DNA from: Bradyrhizobium australiense
GTDB lineage: Bacteria > Pseudomonadota > Alphaproteobacteria > Rhizobiales > Xanthobacteraceae
Assembly (NCBI RefSeq): GCF_013114825.1
Contig: NZ_JAAVLX010000003.1
Location: 124,001 to 188,000 of the forward strand
Direction of reading: 5' to 3'
Length of the DNA: 64,000 nt
Each line of letters opens with the position of its first letter. Within the stretch, counting starts at the first letter, position 1. The translations under genes were made by a program, and so were the position numbers. The notes under the pieces were generated by a model. It was given only the letters and a program-made list of their open reading frames with translations, had not been told where the DNA came from and searched no databases. Below are positions 49,202-57,582 of the stretch, piece after piece.

Positions 49202-49996
49202 ATGACTAATTCAGCAACAATCGACCAGGAACCGGCGTTTATCGAGGTGGGAGAGGGCGATGGCCGTCGCCGAATCGCCGTGCGTGCCCGTGCGGGCAGC
49301 GGGCCCGGACTGTTCTGGCTCGGCGGATTCAATTCCGATATGCGGGGCACCAAGGCTCTCGCGCTGGACGCCTGGGCCGCGGAACACGGCCGCGCCTGTA
49401 TTAGATTCGATTATTCCGGCCACGGTGAATCGGGCGGCGCTTTCATCGATGGCACCATCGGGCGCTGGCTGGAAGATGCCATCGCGGTATTCGAGCAATT
49501 CTGCCAGGGTCCGCAGGTCGTGATCGGCTCGTCGATGGGCGGCTGGATGGCGCTCTTGCTGGCGCGCGCCATTGCCAAACACGAGGCGGCAGGCGCGACG
49601 TTCGCCGGCCTCGTGCTGATCGCGCCGGCGCCCGATTTCACCGAGCAATTGATGTGGAACAGCTTCTCCGATGAGGTCCGCGAAGAGATCAGGACCAAGG
49701 GCGTGTGGATGCGGCCGTCGGAGTATGGCGACGGCACGCCCTATCCGATCACGCGCGCTCTGATCGAGGAGGGCCGGAATCACCTGCTGCTCGGCAGCGC
49801 CATCGAGGTCGGATGCCCGGTCCGCATCCTGCAGGGCGCGCAGGATCCCGACGTGCCCTGGCAGCACGCCTTCGCGCTGGCGCACCGACTGCCGGCCGAA
49901 GACGTGGTTTTGACCATGATCCAGGACGGCGACCACCGTCTGTCCCGCCCGCAGGACATCGCGCGGATTCTCGCGGCGGTGGCGGAGATGGGGTGA
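49202..49996 (+). CDS. Alpha/beta hydrolase
   Basis: A 264-residue serine hydrolase. The nucleophile elbow is VIGSSMGGWMALLLA, with the earlier strand ACIRFDYSGHGESGG (oxyanion region) and the C-terminal His in IQDGDHRLSRPQDI. This matches the ABHD10/prolyl-oligopeptidase-like subfamily; ABHD10 is a depalmitoylase in mitochondria, but the bacterial substrate is unknown. It diverges from infC with 219 bp between starts. Function beyond hydrolase is not readable. Confidence 0.88.
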   Translation: MTNSATIDQEPAFIEVGEGDGRRRIAVRARAGSGPGLFWLGGFNSDMRGTKALALDAWAAEHGRACIRFDYSGHGESGGAFIDGTIGRWLEDAIAVFEQFCQGPQVVIGSSMGGWMALLLARAIAKHEAAGATFAGLVLIAPAPDFTEQLMWNSFSDEVREEIRTKGVWMRPSEYGDGTPYPITRALIEEGRNHLLLGSAIEVGCPVRILQGAQDPDVPWQHAFALAHRLPAEDVVLTMIQDGDHRLSRPQDIARILAAVAEMG

Positions 49997-50018
49997 ACCC
50001 TCACCACTGCTCTCGATA

Positions 50019-50118
50019 TCATCATCCGCGAAAGCGGATGATCCAGTACGCCGCGGCCTATCGATTTATCTGACGCTCTCTGGAATACTGGATGCCCCGC
50101 CTTCGCGGGGCATGACAA
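50019..50118. repeat. Dispersed repeat, family A copy 3
   Basis: ATCATCCGCGAAAGCGGATG, GATCCAGTACGCCGCGGC, core, GGAATACTGGATGCCCCGCC, TTCGCGGGGCATGAC. Ends 13 bp before the ribosome site of the next gene. It is in direct orientation with copy 4 at 50620. Confidence 0.8.
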
Positions 50119-50139
50119 AGAAAGTCGGGAGGCAGCACC

Positions 50140-50610
50140 GTGAACACTACTGCCCTGCTTCGCGCTTTCTGCGATGCCGTCGAGCAGCGCAACGGCAAGG
50201 CTTTCTCGGAACTGTTCACCGAGGACGGCGTCTACCGCGACGTGTTCTACGGCGCGTTCGTGGGCCGTGCCAAAATCGCTACCATGATCGACGACTGGTT
50301 CTATCGCACGGCGACCGATTTTCGCTGGGACATGCATGACCCCGTCAACGACGGCCGCACGCTCTATGCGCGGTATACCTTCAGCTACCGCTCGACGCTG
50401 CCGGAAGCGGAAGGCGCGCGGGCGATGTTCGAGGGCGTCGCCATCATGCGGCTGCGCGACGGCAAGATCACCGAGTATCACGAGGTCGCCAACACCGCGC
50501 CGGCCTTCGTCGATCTCAAATTTGCGCCGGAGCGGATTGCCAAGATTGTCGCCAAGCAGGGCGCGGCACTGAAGGCGCGGCCGGAAATGAAGCGGCATTT
50601 GGAGAAATGA
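50140..50610 (+). CDS. NTF2-like (SnoaL) fold protein
   Basis: A 156-residue protein of the nuclear-transport-factor-2 superfamily: FCDAVEQRNGKAFSELFTED, VYRDVFYGAFVGRAKIATMI and MRLRDGKITEYHEV. Such proteins are ketosteroid-isomerase-like enzymes, polyketide cyclases or binding domains; the catalytic residues needed to choose are not evident. GTG at 50140 follows GGGAGGCAGCACC. The gene is bracketed by two direct copies of repeat A, so it looks like an isolated cassette. Confidence 0.88.
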   Translation: MNTTALLRAFCDAVEQRNGKAFSELFTEDGVYRDVFYGAFVGRAKIATMIDDWFYRTATDFRWDMHDPVNDGRTLYARYTFSYRSTLPEAEGARAMFEGVAIMRLRDGKITEYHEVANTAPAFVDLKFAPERIAKIVAKQGAALKARPEMKRHLEK

Positions 50611-50619
50611 TGGCGCCTT

Positions 50620-50722
50620 GTTGTCATCGTCGGCGAAGGCGGACGATCCAGTACGCCGCGGCTTCTCGATTCTACTTCGCGCCCTACGGAATACTGGATG
50701 CCCCGCTTTCGCGGGGCATGAC
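50620..50722. repeat. Dispersed repeat, family A copy 4
   Basis: GTCATCGTCGGCGAAGGCGG, GATCCAGTACGCCGCGGC, core, GGAATACTGGATGCCCCGC, TTTCGCGGGGCATGAC. It shares long identical blocks with copy 3 on the other side of the NTF2-like gene, about 600 bp away. Confidence 0.8.
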
Positions 50723-50731
50723 GGGTTTGGG

Positions 50732-51538
50732 TCACGGCGGCGGCACGTTTGTCATCGACTTGCGTTGCGCCAACGCCGCCACAGTGGACGTCCCGATCGG
50801 ACCCTGCTCGTCATAGAGCCAGCATTCGCCGATCGCCACGCCGTCGGTGGCATGATGGTTCACCACCTCGAAGCCGATCCATGGCGTCACCGGAAGGCGG
50901 TGCAGATACAGCGTGACGTCGCTGTTGATGTAGCCGAGGCCCTGATCGCCGGCATTGGCGAAGGGGCTGGCGAAATCGGCACCTGTGGCGACATGCACGA
51001 AGGGCGACATCGGCACGCCCTCGACGAGTTCGCGCACCTCGCGCATCCAAAGACGCCGAGGCCCGAGCGAACCCATGTGGCCGACGATCGGCCGCGTCGT
51101 CCATTTGCCGTTCATGCCGAGCCGGGGATCGGTCGGCTTTGGAATCTCTGACGGCTTCGGCGCATCCCAGTTCGGCGGCGACCAGACATTGCCCAGCGCG
51201 TTTTCCGTCTTGCGCAATAACTGGCAAGAAGCGCGCGCCATGCTGGTGCCGCCGGAAAAGAACTCGGCTTCGACGACCTTGATGCGCAGGCCGTCGCGCA
51301 CGAGTTTTGTGGCGACCGCGATCGGTGTGGTGATGTTCGGCAGGCGGAACATGTCGACTGTCAGCCGCGCCGGCACGAACTCGCTGGAGCCGTGGCGCTG
51401 CTCGATGACGTGCGCAAGCAGGCCGATGACGACGCGGCCGTGCAGGGAATTGGGGTCCCACGGGCCGTTCGAAACCGGCGTGGGCATGAAGGTGTCGTCG
51501 CGGCGATCGTGCGTGAAGAAGGGCTGGTTTTTTGCCAT
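50732..51538 (-). CDS. TesB-like double hot-dog thioesterase family protein
   Basis: A 268-residue protein resembling acyl-CoA thioesterase II: an N-terminal hot-dog (HGRVVIGLLAHVIEQRHGSSEF, ARLTVDMFRLPNITTPIAVA) and a C-terminal one ending in WIGFEVVNHHATDGVAIGEC and LYDEQGPIGTSTVAAL. The catalytic Asp/Thr/Gln set of TesB cannot be assigned with confidence. It would hydrolyse an acyl-CoA; chain length unknown. A lone minus-strand gene between two repeats. Start ATG at 51538 precedes AKNQPFF. Confidence 0.8.
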   Translation of the reverse strand: MAKNQPFFTHDRRDDTFMPTPVSNGPWDPNSLHGRVVIGLLAHVIEQRHGSSEFVPARLTVDMFRLPNITTPIAVATKLVRDGLRIKVVEAEFFSGGTSMARASCQLLRKTENALGNVWSPPNWDAPKPSEIPKPTDPRLGMNGKWTTRPIVGHMGSLGPRRLWMREVRELVEGVPMSPFVHVATGADFASPFANAGDQGLGYINSDVTLYLHRLPVTPWIGFEVVNHHATDGVAIGECWLYDEQGPIGTSTVAALAQRKSMTNVPPP

Positions 51539-51596
51539 GGCGCGCGACCATGGCGGATTCGCCTGCGCGAAATCAAGGGCCGGAGCCGTGCAGATT

Positions 51597-51696
51597 CCTC
51601 ATGGTCAGGAGGCGCTCTTGCGCCGTCTCGAACCATGAGGCCCGGCTGGTGGCCTCGATCCTTCGAGACGCGCTTCGCGCTCCTCAGGATGAGGGT
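51597..51696. repeat. Dispersed palindromic repeat, family E copy 3
   Basis: Read on the minus strand it matches copies at 21436 and 38458: CTCATCCTGAGGAGCGCGAA, GCGCGTCTCGAAGGATCGAG and GGTTCGAGACGGCGCAAGAG, CGCCTCCTGACCATGAGG. Its end overlaps the last codons and stop of queG. Confidence 0.75.
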
Positions 51697-52892
51697 CTTG
51701 CAGGGGTGCTCGCGACACGCCACTCCGCTCGAACATCTTCATCCGTCTCCGCGTCGATCGCCTTCGCAGCCAGAGCTTCAAACTTCTCGCGCTTCAACAA
51801 CTGCGACAGCGCCCATACCGCCGAGCCGCGTACCAGGGGGCTTGCATCGTCCAGCAATCGCTCTGCTTCAACCGCCAGCGCCGCATCGTCCGCATTGCCG
51901 ATCGCGATCAGCACGTTGCGGACAAAGCGGTCGCGGCCGATGCGCTTGACCGGCGATTTCGAAAACAGCGCACGAAATGCGGCATCGTCGAGCCGCGCCA
52001 ACTCTCCTAACGAGGGCGCGCGCAACTCCGCGCGCGCGGCCAGTTTGGTTTCGCGGCCTTCTTGCGCGAATTTGTTCCACGGACACACGGCGAGGCAATC
52101 GTCGCAGCCATAGATCCGGTTGCCGATGCTTTTGCGGAATTCACGCGGGATCGGGCCCTTGTTCTCGATCGTTAGGTACGAAATGCAGCGGCGGGCGTCG
52201 AGCTTATAGGGCGCGGGGAAGGCCGCGGTCGGGCAGATCTCCTGGCAGGCGTTGCAGGAGCCGCAATGATCGGTGTCGGCCGCGTCGCGCGGCAGCTCGG
52301 CTGCGGTGAAGATCGCGCCGAGAAACAGCCATGAGCCGAATTCGCGCGAGACGAGATTGGTGTGCTTGCCTTGCCAGCCGAGGCCGGCTGCCTGCCCAAG
52401 CGGCTTTTCCATCACCGCGGCGGTATCGATGAACACTTTCACTTCCTCGCCTGATGCCGCGACGAGCCACCGCGCCAACGTCTTCAGGCGCTTCTTGATG
52501 ACGTCATGATAATCGTCGCCCTGCGCGTAGGCGGAGATCGCGCCGCGCGTGCGCTGCGCAAGAAGCGAGAGTGGATTTTCACGGGGTCCATAGTTGACGC
52601 CGAGCATGATGATCGAGCGGACGCCAGGCCACAGCACGCGCGGATCTATCCGCCGCTCGGGCTGCGCCGCGAGCCAGTCCATGTCGCCATGCGCGCCGGA
52701 ATCGAGAAATTCGCGGAAATATTTTCCGGCGTTGCCGATCGCCTCGGGATCAGTGACGCCGATGCAGTCGAAACCGAGCATCGCCGCTTCGCGCACCAGC
52801 GCGGCCTTCAGATCGGCAGCGGAGAGCTTGACGGCCCGGTTCAGAAGTCGAGGTCCACGTAGGTCCGCGACGCCGGCACGCCGGCCAGCCAT
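51684..52892 (-). CDS. queG: Epoxyqueuosine reductase
   Basis: A 402-residue enzyme (as drawn) that reduces epoxyqueuosine to queuosine in tRNA using cobalamin and two [4Fe-4S] clusters. Cluster motifs: [12 protein letters not shown] and [13 protein letters not shown]; the N-terminal domain is [24 protein letters not shown] and a C-terminal HEAT-like repeat. The start is uncertain. The conserved domain begins near 52830, but the only ATG upstream, at 52892, lies inside the GST gene; a CTG overlapping the GST stop (CTGA) is an alternative. The last residues (ARPSS, stop) are read from repeat E, so the C terminus has been altered. Confidence 0.92.
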   Translation of the reverse strand: MAGRRAGVADLRGPRLLNRAVKLSAADLKAALVREAAMLGFDCIGVTDPEAIGNAGKYFREFLDSGAHGDMDWLAAQPERRIDPRVLWPGVRSIIMLGVNYGPRENPLSLLAQRTRGAISAYAQGDDYHDVIKKRLKTLARWLVAASGEEVKVFIDTAAVMEKPLGQAAGLGWQGKHTNLVSREFGSWLFLGAIFTAAELPRDAADTDHCGSCNACQEICPTAAFPAPYKLDARRCISYLTIENKGPIPREFRKSIGNRIYGCDDCLAVCPWNKFAQEGRETKLAARAELRAPSLGELARLDDAAFRALFSKSPVKRIGRDRFVRNVLIAIGNADDAALAVEAERLLDDASPLVRGSAVWALSQLLKREKFEALAAKAIDAETDEDVRAEWRVASTPARPSS

Positions 52893-53533
52893 TCGCTGAG
52901 CAGCGGGCGGAACGACGGGCGGGATTTCACCCGTGCGTACCACATCTTTGCCGCTTCGTCCTCGCTCCATGGCACATCGCCCAGATAATCGATCGCCGAA
53001 AGGTGTGCCGCGGCGGCGAGATCCGCGTAGGTCAGCCGGTCGCCGGCGAGGAAATTCCGCGTCTGCGCCAGCCAGCCGATATAGGCCAGATGATAGCGCA
53101 CATTGGCCTTGGCTGCGCGGATCACGTCGGCCGCCGGCGCGCCACCGCCATTCTCCTCGCTCATGAAACGCTTGTAGATGCGCTCGGTTACCAGCGGGTT
53201 CGAGGCCTCCTCGAAGAATTTTTCGTTGAACCACGCCATCAGCCGGCGCACCTCAACACGCTCGGCCATCGAGGCCGGCAACAGCCGCCGCTCGCCCGCT
53301 TCCAGGCCGTGCGTCTCATCCAGATATTCGGCGATGATTCCCGCGCCGGGGATCGGCGGAAGGCCGTCCGCCATCAATACCGGCGTGGTGCCCGCGGGAT
53401 TGAGCACGAGAAACCCTTCACGCCGCTCCCAGGCTCGCTCTTCCACCAGGCGCAGGTCGAGGCCGTGTTCGCCCAGCACCAGGCGAATGAAGCGCGAATG
53501 CGGACAGAACGGATGATGATAGAGCGTGTACAT
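52841..53533 (-). CDS. Glutathione S-transferase family protein
   Basis: A 230-residue GST. The N-terminal thioredoxin-like domain reads [20 protein letters not shown], with Cys in the active-site loop and the GSH-binding cis-Pro in TTPVLMADG; the C-terminal helical domain includes [20 protein letters not shown]. It could use glutathione made by gshB nearby, but the substrate is unknown. ATG at 53533 follows AAGGATTTC. The stop overlaps the start region of queG, so the two are likely co-transcribed. Confidence 0.92.
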   Translation of the reverse strand: MYTLYHHPFCPHSRFIRLVLGEHGLDLRLVEERAWERREGFLVLNPAGTTPVLMADGLPPIPGAGIIAEYLDETHGLEAGERRLLPASMAERVEVRRLMAWFNEKFFEEASNPLVTERIYKRFMSEENGGGAPAADVIRAAKANVRYHLAYIGWLAQTRNFLAGDRLTYADLAAAAHLSAIDYLGDVPWSEDEAAKMWYARVKSRPSFRPLLSEWLAGVPASRTYVDLDF

Positions 53534-53606
53534 GAAATCCTTGAACAATTCGCGGCGACGCTCAAGGAACCCGAGCGGTCGAGCCGCGTCATGCGAATCG
53601 CGACAC

Positions 53607-53714
53607 TAGAGCCTATTCGGTTCTGCCTGAAATCAGAACCGCAGAGGCTTTAGCCTTTGTTTTGACGCGTTTTGTTTGCGCGAACCGGGATTCAGTTCGC
53701 TCGAAAACGCTATA
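53607..53714 (+). repeat. Dispersed repeat, family D copy 3
   Basis: Module one is CTAGAGCCTATTCGGTTCTG (53607 on) with CAGAACCGCAGAGGCTTTAG, a long imperfect palindrome; the core CGGTTCTG/CAGAACCG is perfect. Module two is TTGACGCGTTTTGTTTGCGC, GAACCGGG, CGCTCGAAAACGCTATAG, without the CCCCGG insert seen around hrcA. It fills most of the gap between GST and uppP. Confidence 0.8.
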
Positions 53715-53823
53715 GCCAAGCCGGCGCAAGAGGCAACCTGTCTTTGGCGTTTTTTTGCGATTGCGGCATCGGGATGAATAGGCGAGAAGGACGCGGTTTT
53801 TCCAGTCAAAACGGACCCACATC

Positions 53824-54630
53824 ATGATGTCGGATGTAGTGAAGGCGGTGGTTCTCGGCATCATCGAGGGCATCACGGAATTCCTGCCGGTTTCGTCGAC
53901 AGGCCATATGCTGGTGGCGCAACGATTCTTTGGCCTCGGCGAGGGCGCATTCTGGCAGAGCTTTGTCGTGCTGATTCAACTCGGCGCGATCCTCGCCATC
54001 GTGATGCTCTATTTCGCCAAATTGTGGCGCGTCGCGCTCGGCATGTTCACCAACCCCGACGACCGGCGTTTCGTGATCGGTGTATTGCTGGCGTTTCTGC
54101 CCGCGGTGGTCATCGGCCTGGTTGCTGGCAAGTACATCAAGGAATTTCTCTTCAATCCGTGGGTGGTGTGCTTCACGCTGATCGTCGGCGGCGCAATTCT
54201 GTTGTGGGTCGATCAACTCTATCTCAAGCCGACACAGCATGACGCCACGCGCTATCCGCTATTGATGTATCTGTGGATCGGCATCGCGCAATGCGTGGCG
54301 ATGATCCCCGGCGTGTCGCGCTCCGGCGCCAGCATCGTGGCGGCGATGCTGCTCGGCGGTGACAAGCGATCAGCCGCGGAGTTTTCGTTCTTTCTCGCCA
54401 TCCCGACCATGATCGGCGCGTTCGCCTATGATTTCTACAAGAACCGTGCGGAGATGACGACCGATCATATCGGCATCATCGCGATCGGCTTCGTGGTCTC
54501 GTTCATCACCGCGATGATCGTGGTGAAGACGTTCCTAACCTACGTCACCCGCCACGGATTCACGTTCTTTGCGTGGTGGCGTGTCCTCATCGGCACGCTC
54601 GGCCTGATCGCGCTGGCGCTGGGGAGGTAG
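53824..54630 (+). CDS. uppP: Undecaprenyl-diphosphate phosphatase
   Basis: A 268-residue polytopic membrane enzyme (BacA/UppP) that removes a phosphate from C55-PP to recycle the peptidoglycan lipid carrier; overproduction gives bacitracin resistance. Signatures: VVLGIIEGITEFLPVSSTGH, LGEGAFWQSFVVLIQLGAI and GVSRSGASIVAAMLLGGDKR, the conserved EGxTEFLPVSSTGH and PGxSRSG motifs. About eight transmembrane segments. ATG at 53824, with an in-frame ATG directly after. Standalone gene. Confidence 0.97.
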   Translation: MMSDVVKAVVLGIIEGITEFLPVSSTGHMLVAQRFFGLGEGAFWQSFVVLIQLGAILAIVMLYFAKLWRVALGMFTNPDDRRFVIGVLLAFLPAVVIGLVAGKYIKEFLFNPWVVCFTLIVGGAILLWVDQLYLKPTQHDATRYPLLMYLWIGIAQCVAMIPGVSRSGASIVAAMLLGGDKRSAAEFSFFLAIPTMIGAFAYDFYKNRAEMTTDHIGIIAIGFVVSFITAMIVVKTFLTYVTRHGFTFFAWWRVLIGTLGLIALALGR

Positions 54631-54639
54631 GCTCTCTCC

Positions 54640-54762
54640 GTCGTCCCCACGCACGCGGGGACCCATAACCACCAGTGCACGCGGTGATGCCGAGGTGGAG
54701 CTCCAGCGGGTTTAAACAATCATCAATGGTGGTTATGGGTCCCTGCGTTCGCAGGGACGACG
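54640..54762. repeat. Dispersed palindromic repeat, family B copy 2
   Basis: CGTCGTCCCCACGCACGCGG, GGACCCATAACCACCAGTG, core, ATGGTGGTTATGGGTCCCTG, CGTTCGCAGGGACGACG. The two GGGACCCATAACCAC-type arms are inverted repeats. Lies between convergent uppP and the NDUFA9-like gene. Confidence 0.75.
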
Positions 54763-54767
54763 AAAAA

Positions 54768-55748
54768 CTACGCGCTCTTCCTTTGAAACTGCCCGGCGGC
54801 GCGGAAGCGCCAGAGATATTGCGGGGCGATCGCTTCCATCGCTTCCGGCACAATGCCGAGCCCTTCCAGCGTCAGACCAGCCGACCTGGCGGCGTCCGAC
54901 ACGACATTGTCGACCTTTAGCATCGCCACTTGGTCCGGCGTCAGCTTCAGCGGACCCGGCGCGAATTGAAGAAACAGCGCCTGCAGCTTCGCCAGTCCCC
55001 ATGGCAGCGAAACCAGCATGCGCTTGCGCTCGGTGATCTTGAGGATGATTTCCATGATCTCGCGCATGGTCAGCACATCAGGCCCGCCAAGCTCGTAGGT
55101 CGCGCCCGGTTTGGTCTTGCCATCGGCGGCGTCGGCGACCGCGTTGGCAACGTCGGCGACATAGGCCGGCTGCACCCGCGTCACGCCGCCGCCGATCAGC
55201 GGCAGGAAGGGCGATATCCGGGCGAGCGCCGCAAAACGATTGGTGAATTGATCCTCGGGCCCGAACAGCAGCGACGGCCGCATGATCGTGGCCGACGGCG
55301 CCGCCGCCAGCACGGCCTTCTCGCCAGCCGCCTTGGAGCGGAAGTAGGCCGACGGCGAATTCTCGTCGGCGGCGATCGCCGACACGTGCACCATCTGCGC
55401 GCCGATGGCGCTAGCGGCCCTGGCGATGGTCTCGGCGCCTTTAGTCTGCACCGCGTCGAAGGTCTGCGCGCCACTTTCGGCCAGGGTTCCGACCAGGTTG
55501 ATAGCGACGCTGCAATCCCGCATCACTGCCTCTACTGAGGCCGGATAGCGTAGATTGGCCTGTACAGCGTGGATCTGGCCGACCCGGCCGAGCGGTTGCA
55601 GGTGCCCCGCCAGTTCGGGCCGCCGCACCGCGACCCGAATCCGATAGCCGCGCTTGGCCAGCGCCCGAACCACGTTTCGCCCCAGGAAGCCCGATCCGCC
55701 AAAGACCGTGATGAGCGTTTCCAGGTTCGATGCCGCGTGCAATGCCAT
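54768..55748 (-). CDS. Complex I NDUFA9-like NAD(P)-binding protein
   Basis: A 326-residue atypical short-chain reductase. The Rossmann motif is ITVFGGSGFLGRNVVRALAK; further marks are INLVGTLAESGAQTFDAV, MVHVSAIAADENSPSAYFRS and LLFGPEDQFTNRFAAL, which match NDUFA9 of mitochondrial complex I and its bacterial homologues. In mitochondria NDUFA9 is an accessory subunit; in bacteria the role is unclear, perhaps quinone or lipid-related. ATG at 55748 gives MALHAASN; upstream frame is weak. Close to the tRNA-Leu gene, transcribed away from it. Confidence 0.9.
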   Translation of the reverse strand: MALHAASNLETLITVFGGSGFLGRNVVRALAKRGYRIRVAVRRPELAGHLQPLGRVGQIHAVQANLRYPASVEAVMRDCSVAINLVGTLAESGAQTFDAVQTKGAETIARAASAIGAQMVHVSAIAADENSPSAYFRSKAAGEKAVLAAAPSATIMRPSLLFGPEDQFTNRFAALARISPFLPLIGGGVTRVQPAYVADVANAVADAADGKTKPGATYELGGPDVLTMREIMEIILKITERKRMLVSLPWGLAKLQALFLQFAPGPLKLTPDQVAMLKVDNVVSDAARSAGLTLEGLGIVPEAMEAIAPQYLWRFRAAGQFQRKSA

Positions 55749-55897
55749 CGGAGTCAATTCCTGCCGGTCAAATTCGAAGATATCGGTGGGATTTAGCGGA
55801 TTCGCGATACGCCAACGCGGCTTCGCTGTACAGCGTATTTCGGATGGCACTGAAGCGATTTGACAAGCGCGTGACCGATCCTTACTAACCCGCCCGG

Positions 55898-55984
<87 letters not shown>

Positions 55985-56071
55985 TTGCCCATGCCCAAAG
56001 CGAGTTGGGATGCCGGCTGGCGCCAAGCCCGGCAGTGAACCCCACCTGCAGCGGCGATCCATTTGCTGATC

Positions 56072-56314
56072 TTATGCCGTCGGATCCGAATCGGAGGCCG
56101 TCGTGTGTCCGTCCGGACCACGGCTGAACACGCCGTAATTGCTCGACTTCGCCCCGTCGCCATCGGCGGCAGGCGCCGTCAGCCCAAGTTTCAGGAGCTC
56201 GCGAACGGCTGCTGCTCGCGTCGGCATTCGGTGTTTGAAGCGGAAATCGTCGATTGCCGTCAGTTCATCCGGCGAAAGCATGACCTGCAATCGTTCATCG
56301 CGGCTATCGGACAT
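56072..56314 (-). CDS. Small ribbon-helix-helix-like protein, hypothetical
   Basis: An 80-residue protein whose first half, RLQVMLSPDELTAIDDFRFK followed by RAAAVRELLKLGL, resembles a ribbon-helix-helix DNA-binding domain (strand then two helices). The second half is disordered. RHH proteins include antitoxins and small repressors, but no toxin-like gene is adjacent. It diverges from a 52-residue protein gene across about 169 bp. Codon use is in line with neighbours. Function unknown; DNA binding is inferred from pattern. Confidence 0.65.
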   Translation of the reverse strand: MSDSRDERLQVMLSPDELTAIDDFRFKHRMPTRAAAVRELLKLGLTAPAADGDGAKSSNYGVFSRGPDGHTTASDSDPTA

Positions 56315-56483
56315 CGTGTGACCCGGAGTGGATTGAGTAATTTACTCAATGCGCATGGTTGGCGTCGGTTCCGGTAATCGAGACTCAGGCGGCAAATTAG
56401 CTAAATACATCAGTAAAAACAAAGTGTTACAGGTTGATTTCGGCGTCTCCGCGGGTGCATAATATTGGGATGGAGCACCACCC

Positions 56484-56642
56484 ATGACCGAGAATATCAA
56501 GCTGCCACGCAAGCTGTCCGAAGAGCGGGAGCAGCCGCCACCCCGCCGGCCGAGCCATGCGAACGTCATTGAAAATCTCGACCGCTGGGCCAACAGTCCG
56601 GAGCTTCAGCCGCCGAAATCATCCGACGAGAAGACGGCCTGA
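56484..56642 (+). CDS. Small hypothetical protein (52 residues)
   Basis: A short frame reading MTENIKLPRKLSEEREQPPP, then RRPSHANVIENLDRWANSPE, ending KSSDEKTA and TGA. GGAG lies nine bases before the ATG. The middle looks like one amphipathic helix (ANVIENLDRWANS) between charged, proline-rich ends. Too short to assign; it could be a regulatory peptide or a scaffold. It diverges from the RHH-like gene. The 196 bp before the RNase D gene hold no gene I can support. Confidence 0.55.
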   Translation: MTENIKLPRKLSEEREQPPPRRPSHANVIENLDRWANSPELQPPKSSDEKTA

Positions 56643-56838
56643 TCGGCGTTGCCTTTTGCCAGCAGGGCGCAGAGGGCAGGTTCGTCTCGCGCGAAGCGGG
56701 GAGATGGCCTGATTAGCGGACAAAATCACGGCGAATTCCGCAATTCCCACCCTATAAGCCGTGCCCAGCCGCTCGCCACCCGCGGCTCCGGGCGCTAGTG
56801 TTTCAGTCGAATCGACCTGAGACACGAGGCTTTCCTTC

Positions 56839-57453
56839 ATGACCATCCGCCTGCATCGCGGCGATCTGCCCGATCTGTCCCGCTACACGGATTCGGTGGC
56901 GATCGATACCGAGACCATGGGGCTCAATCCGCATCGCGACCGGCTCTGCGTGGTGCAGATGTCGAACGGCGACGGCAGTGCCGATGTCATCCAGATCCCG
57001 AAGGGCCATACCGACGCGCCGAAACTGAAGGCGCTGCTGGCCAATCCGGCCATCACGAAGATCTTTCACTTCGCCCGCTTCGATGTCGCCGTGCTCTACA
57101 ACACCTTCGGCGTAATGCCGCAGCCGGTCTATTGCACCAAGATCGCCTCGCGGCTGACCCGCACCTATACCGACCGGCATGGCCTGAAGGATCTGGTGCG
57201 CGAGGTGCTCAACATCGATCTGTCGAAGCAGCAGCAGTCGAGCGACTGGGGTTCAGCGAGTCTGAGCGAGGCGCAGCTCGCCTATGCCGCCTCCGACGTG
57301 CTGCATCTGCACGCCTTGCGCGAGCGGCTCGATGCCATGCTGACGCGCGAGGGCCGCACGGCGATGGCGCAGGCCTGCTTCGACTTCCTGCCGACCCGGG
57401 CAAAGCTCGATCTCGGCGGCTGGGAGGCCGAGGACATCTTCGCGCACTCGTGA
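56839..57453 (+). CDS. Ribonuclease D-type 3'-5' exonuclease
   Basis: A 204-residue DEDD exonuclease. The three exo motifs are seen: AIDTETMGLNPHRD (Exo I), KIFHFARFDVAVLYNTFG (Exo II) and LAYAASDVLHLHAL (Exo III with Tyr, DEDDy type). It is shorter than E. coli RNase D: it lacks the C-terminal HRDC domains, as usual in the small alphaproteobacterial form. It trims tRNA or other RNA 3' ends. It begins the plus-strand run toward lptC. Confidence 0.92.
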   Translation: MTIRLHRGDLPDLSRYTDSVAIDTETMGLNPHRDRLCVVQMSNGDGSADVIQIPKGHTDAPKLKALLANPAITKIFHFARFDVAVLYNTFGVMPQPVYCTKIASRLTRTYTDRHGLKDLVREVLNIDLSKQQQSSDWGSASLSEAQLAYAASDVLHLHALRERLDAMLTREGRTAMAQACFDFLPTRAKLDLGGWEAEDIFAHS

Positions 57454-57496
57454 CCGAGAACCATTTGAAGCTGGGCTAACCTCCTCCGCCCCGTTT

Positions 57497-57521
57497 CGGA
57501 CACACTCATCGCGAGTGTCCG
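57497..57521. terminator. Hairpin after RNase D gene
   Basis: CGGACAC (57497-57503) pairs with GTGTCCG (57515-57521) across an 11-base loop. There is no T-run. It may limit readthrough from the RNase D gene to lptC, or may be a truncated repeat. Confidence 0.4.
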
Positions 57522-57582
57522 GGCTGCATAATCCCGCGATTGCGGGTAGGATGACGCTCTCTTGGGCGTCTTTGGAGCGGCG

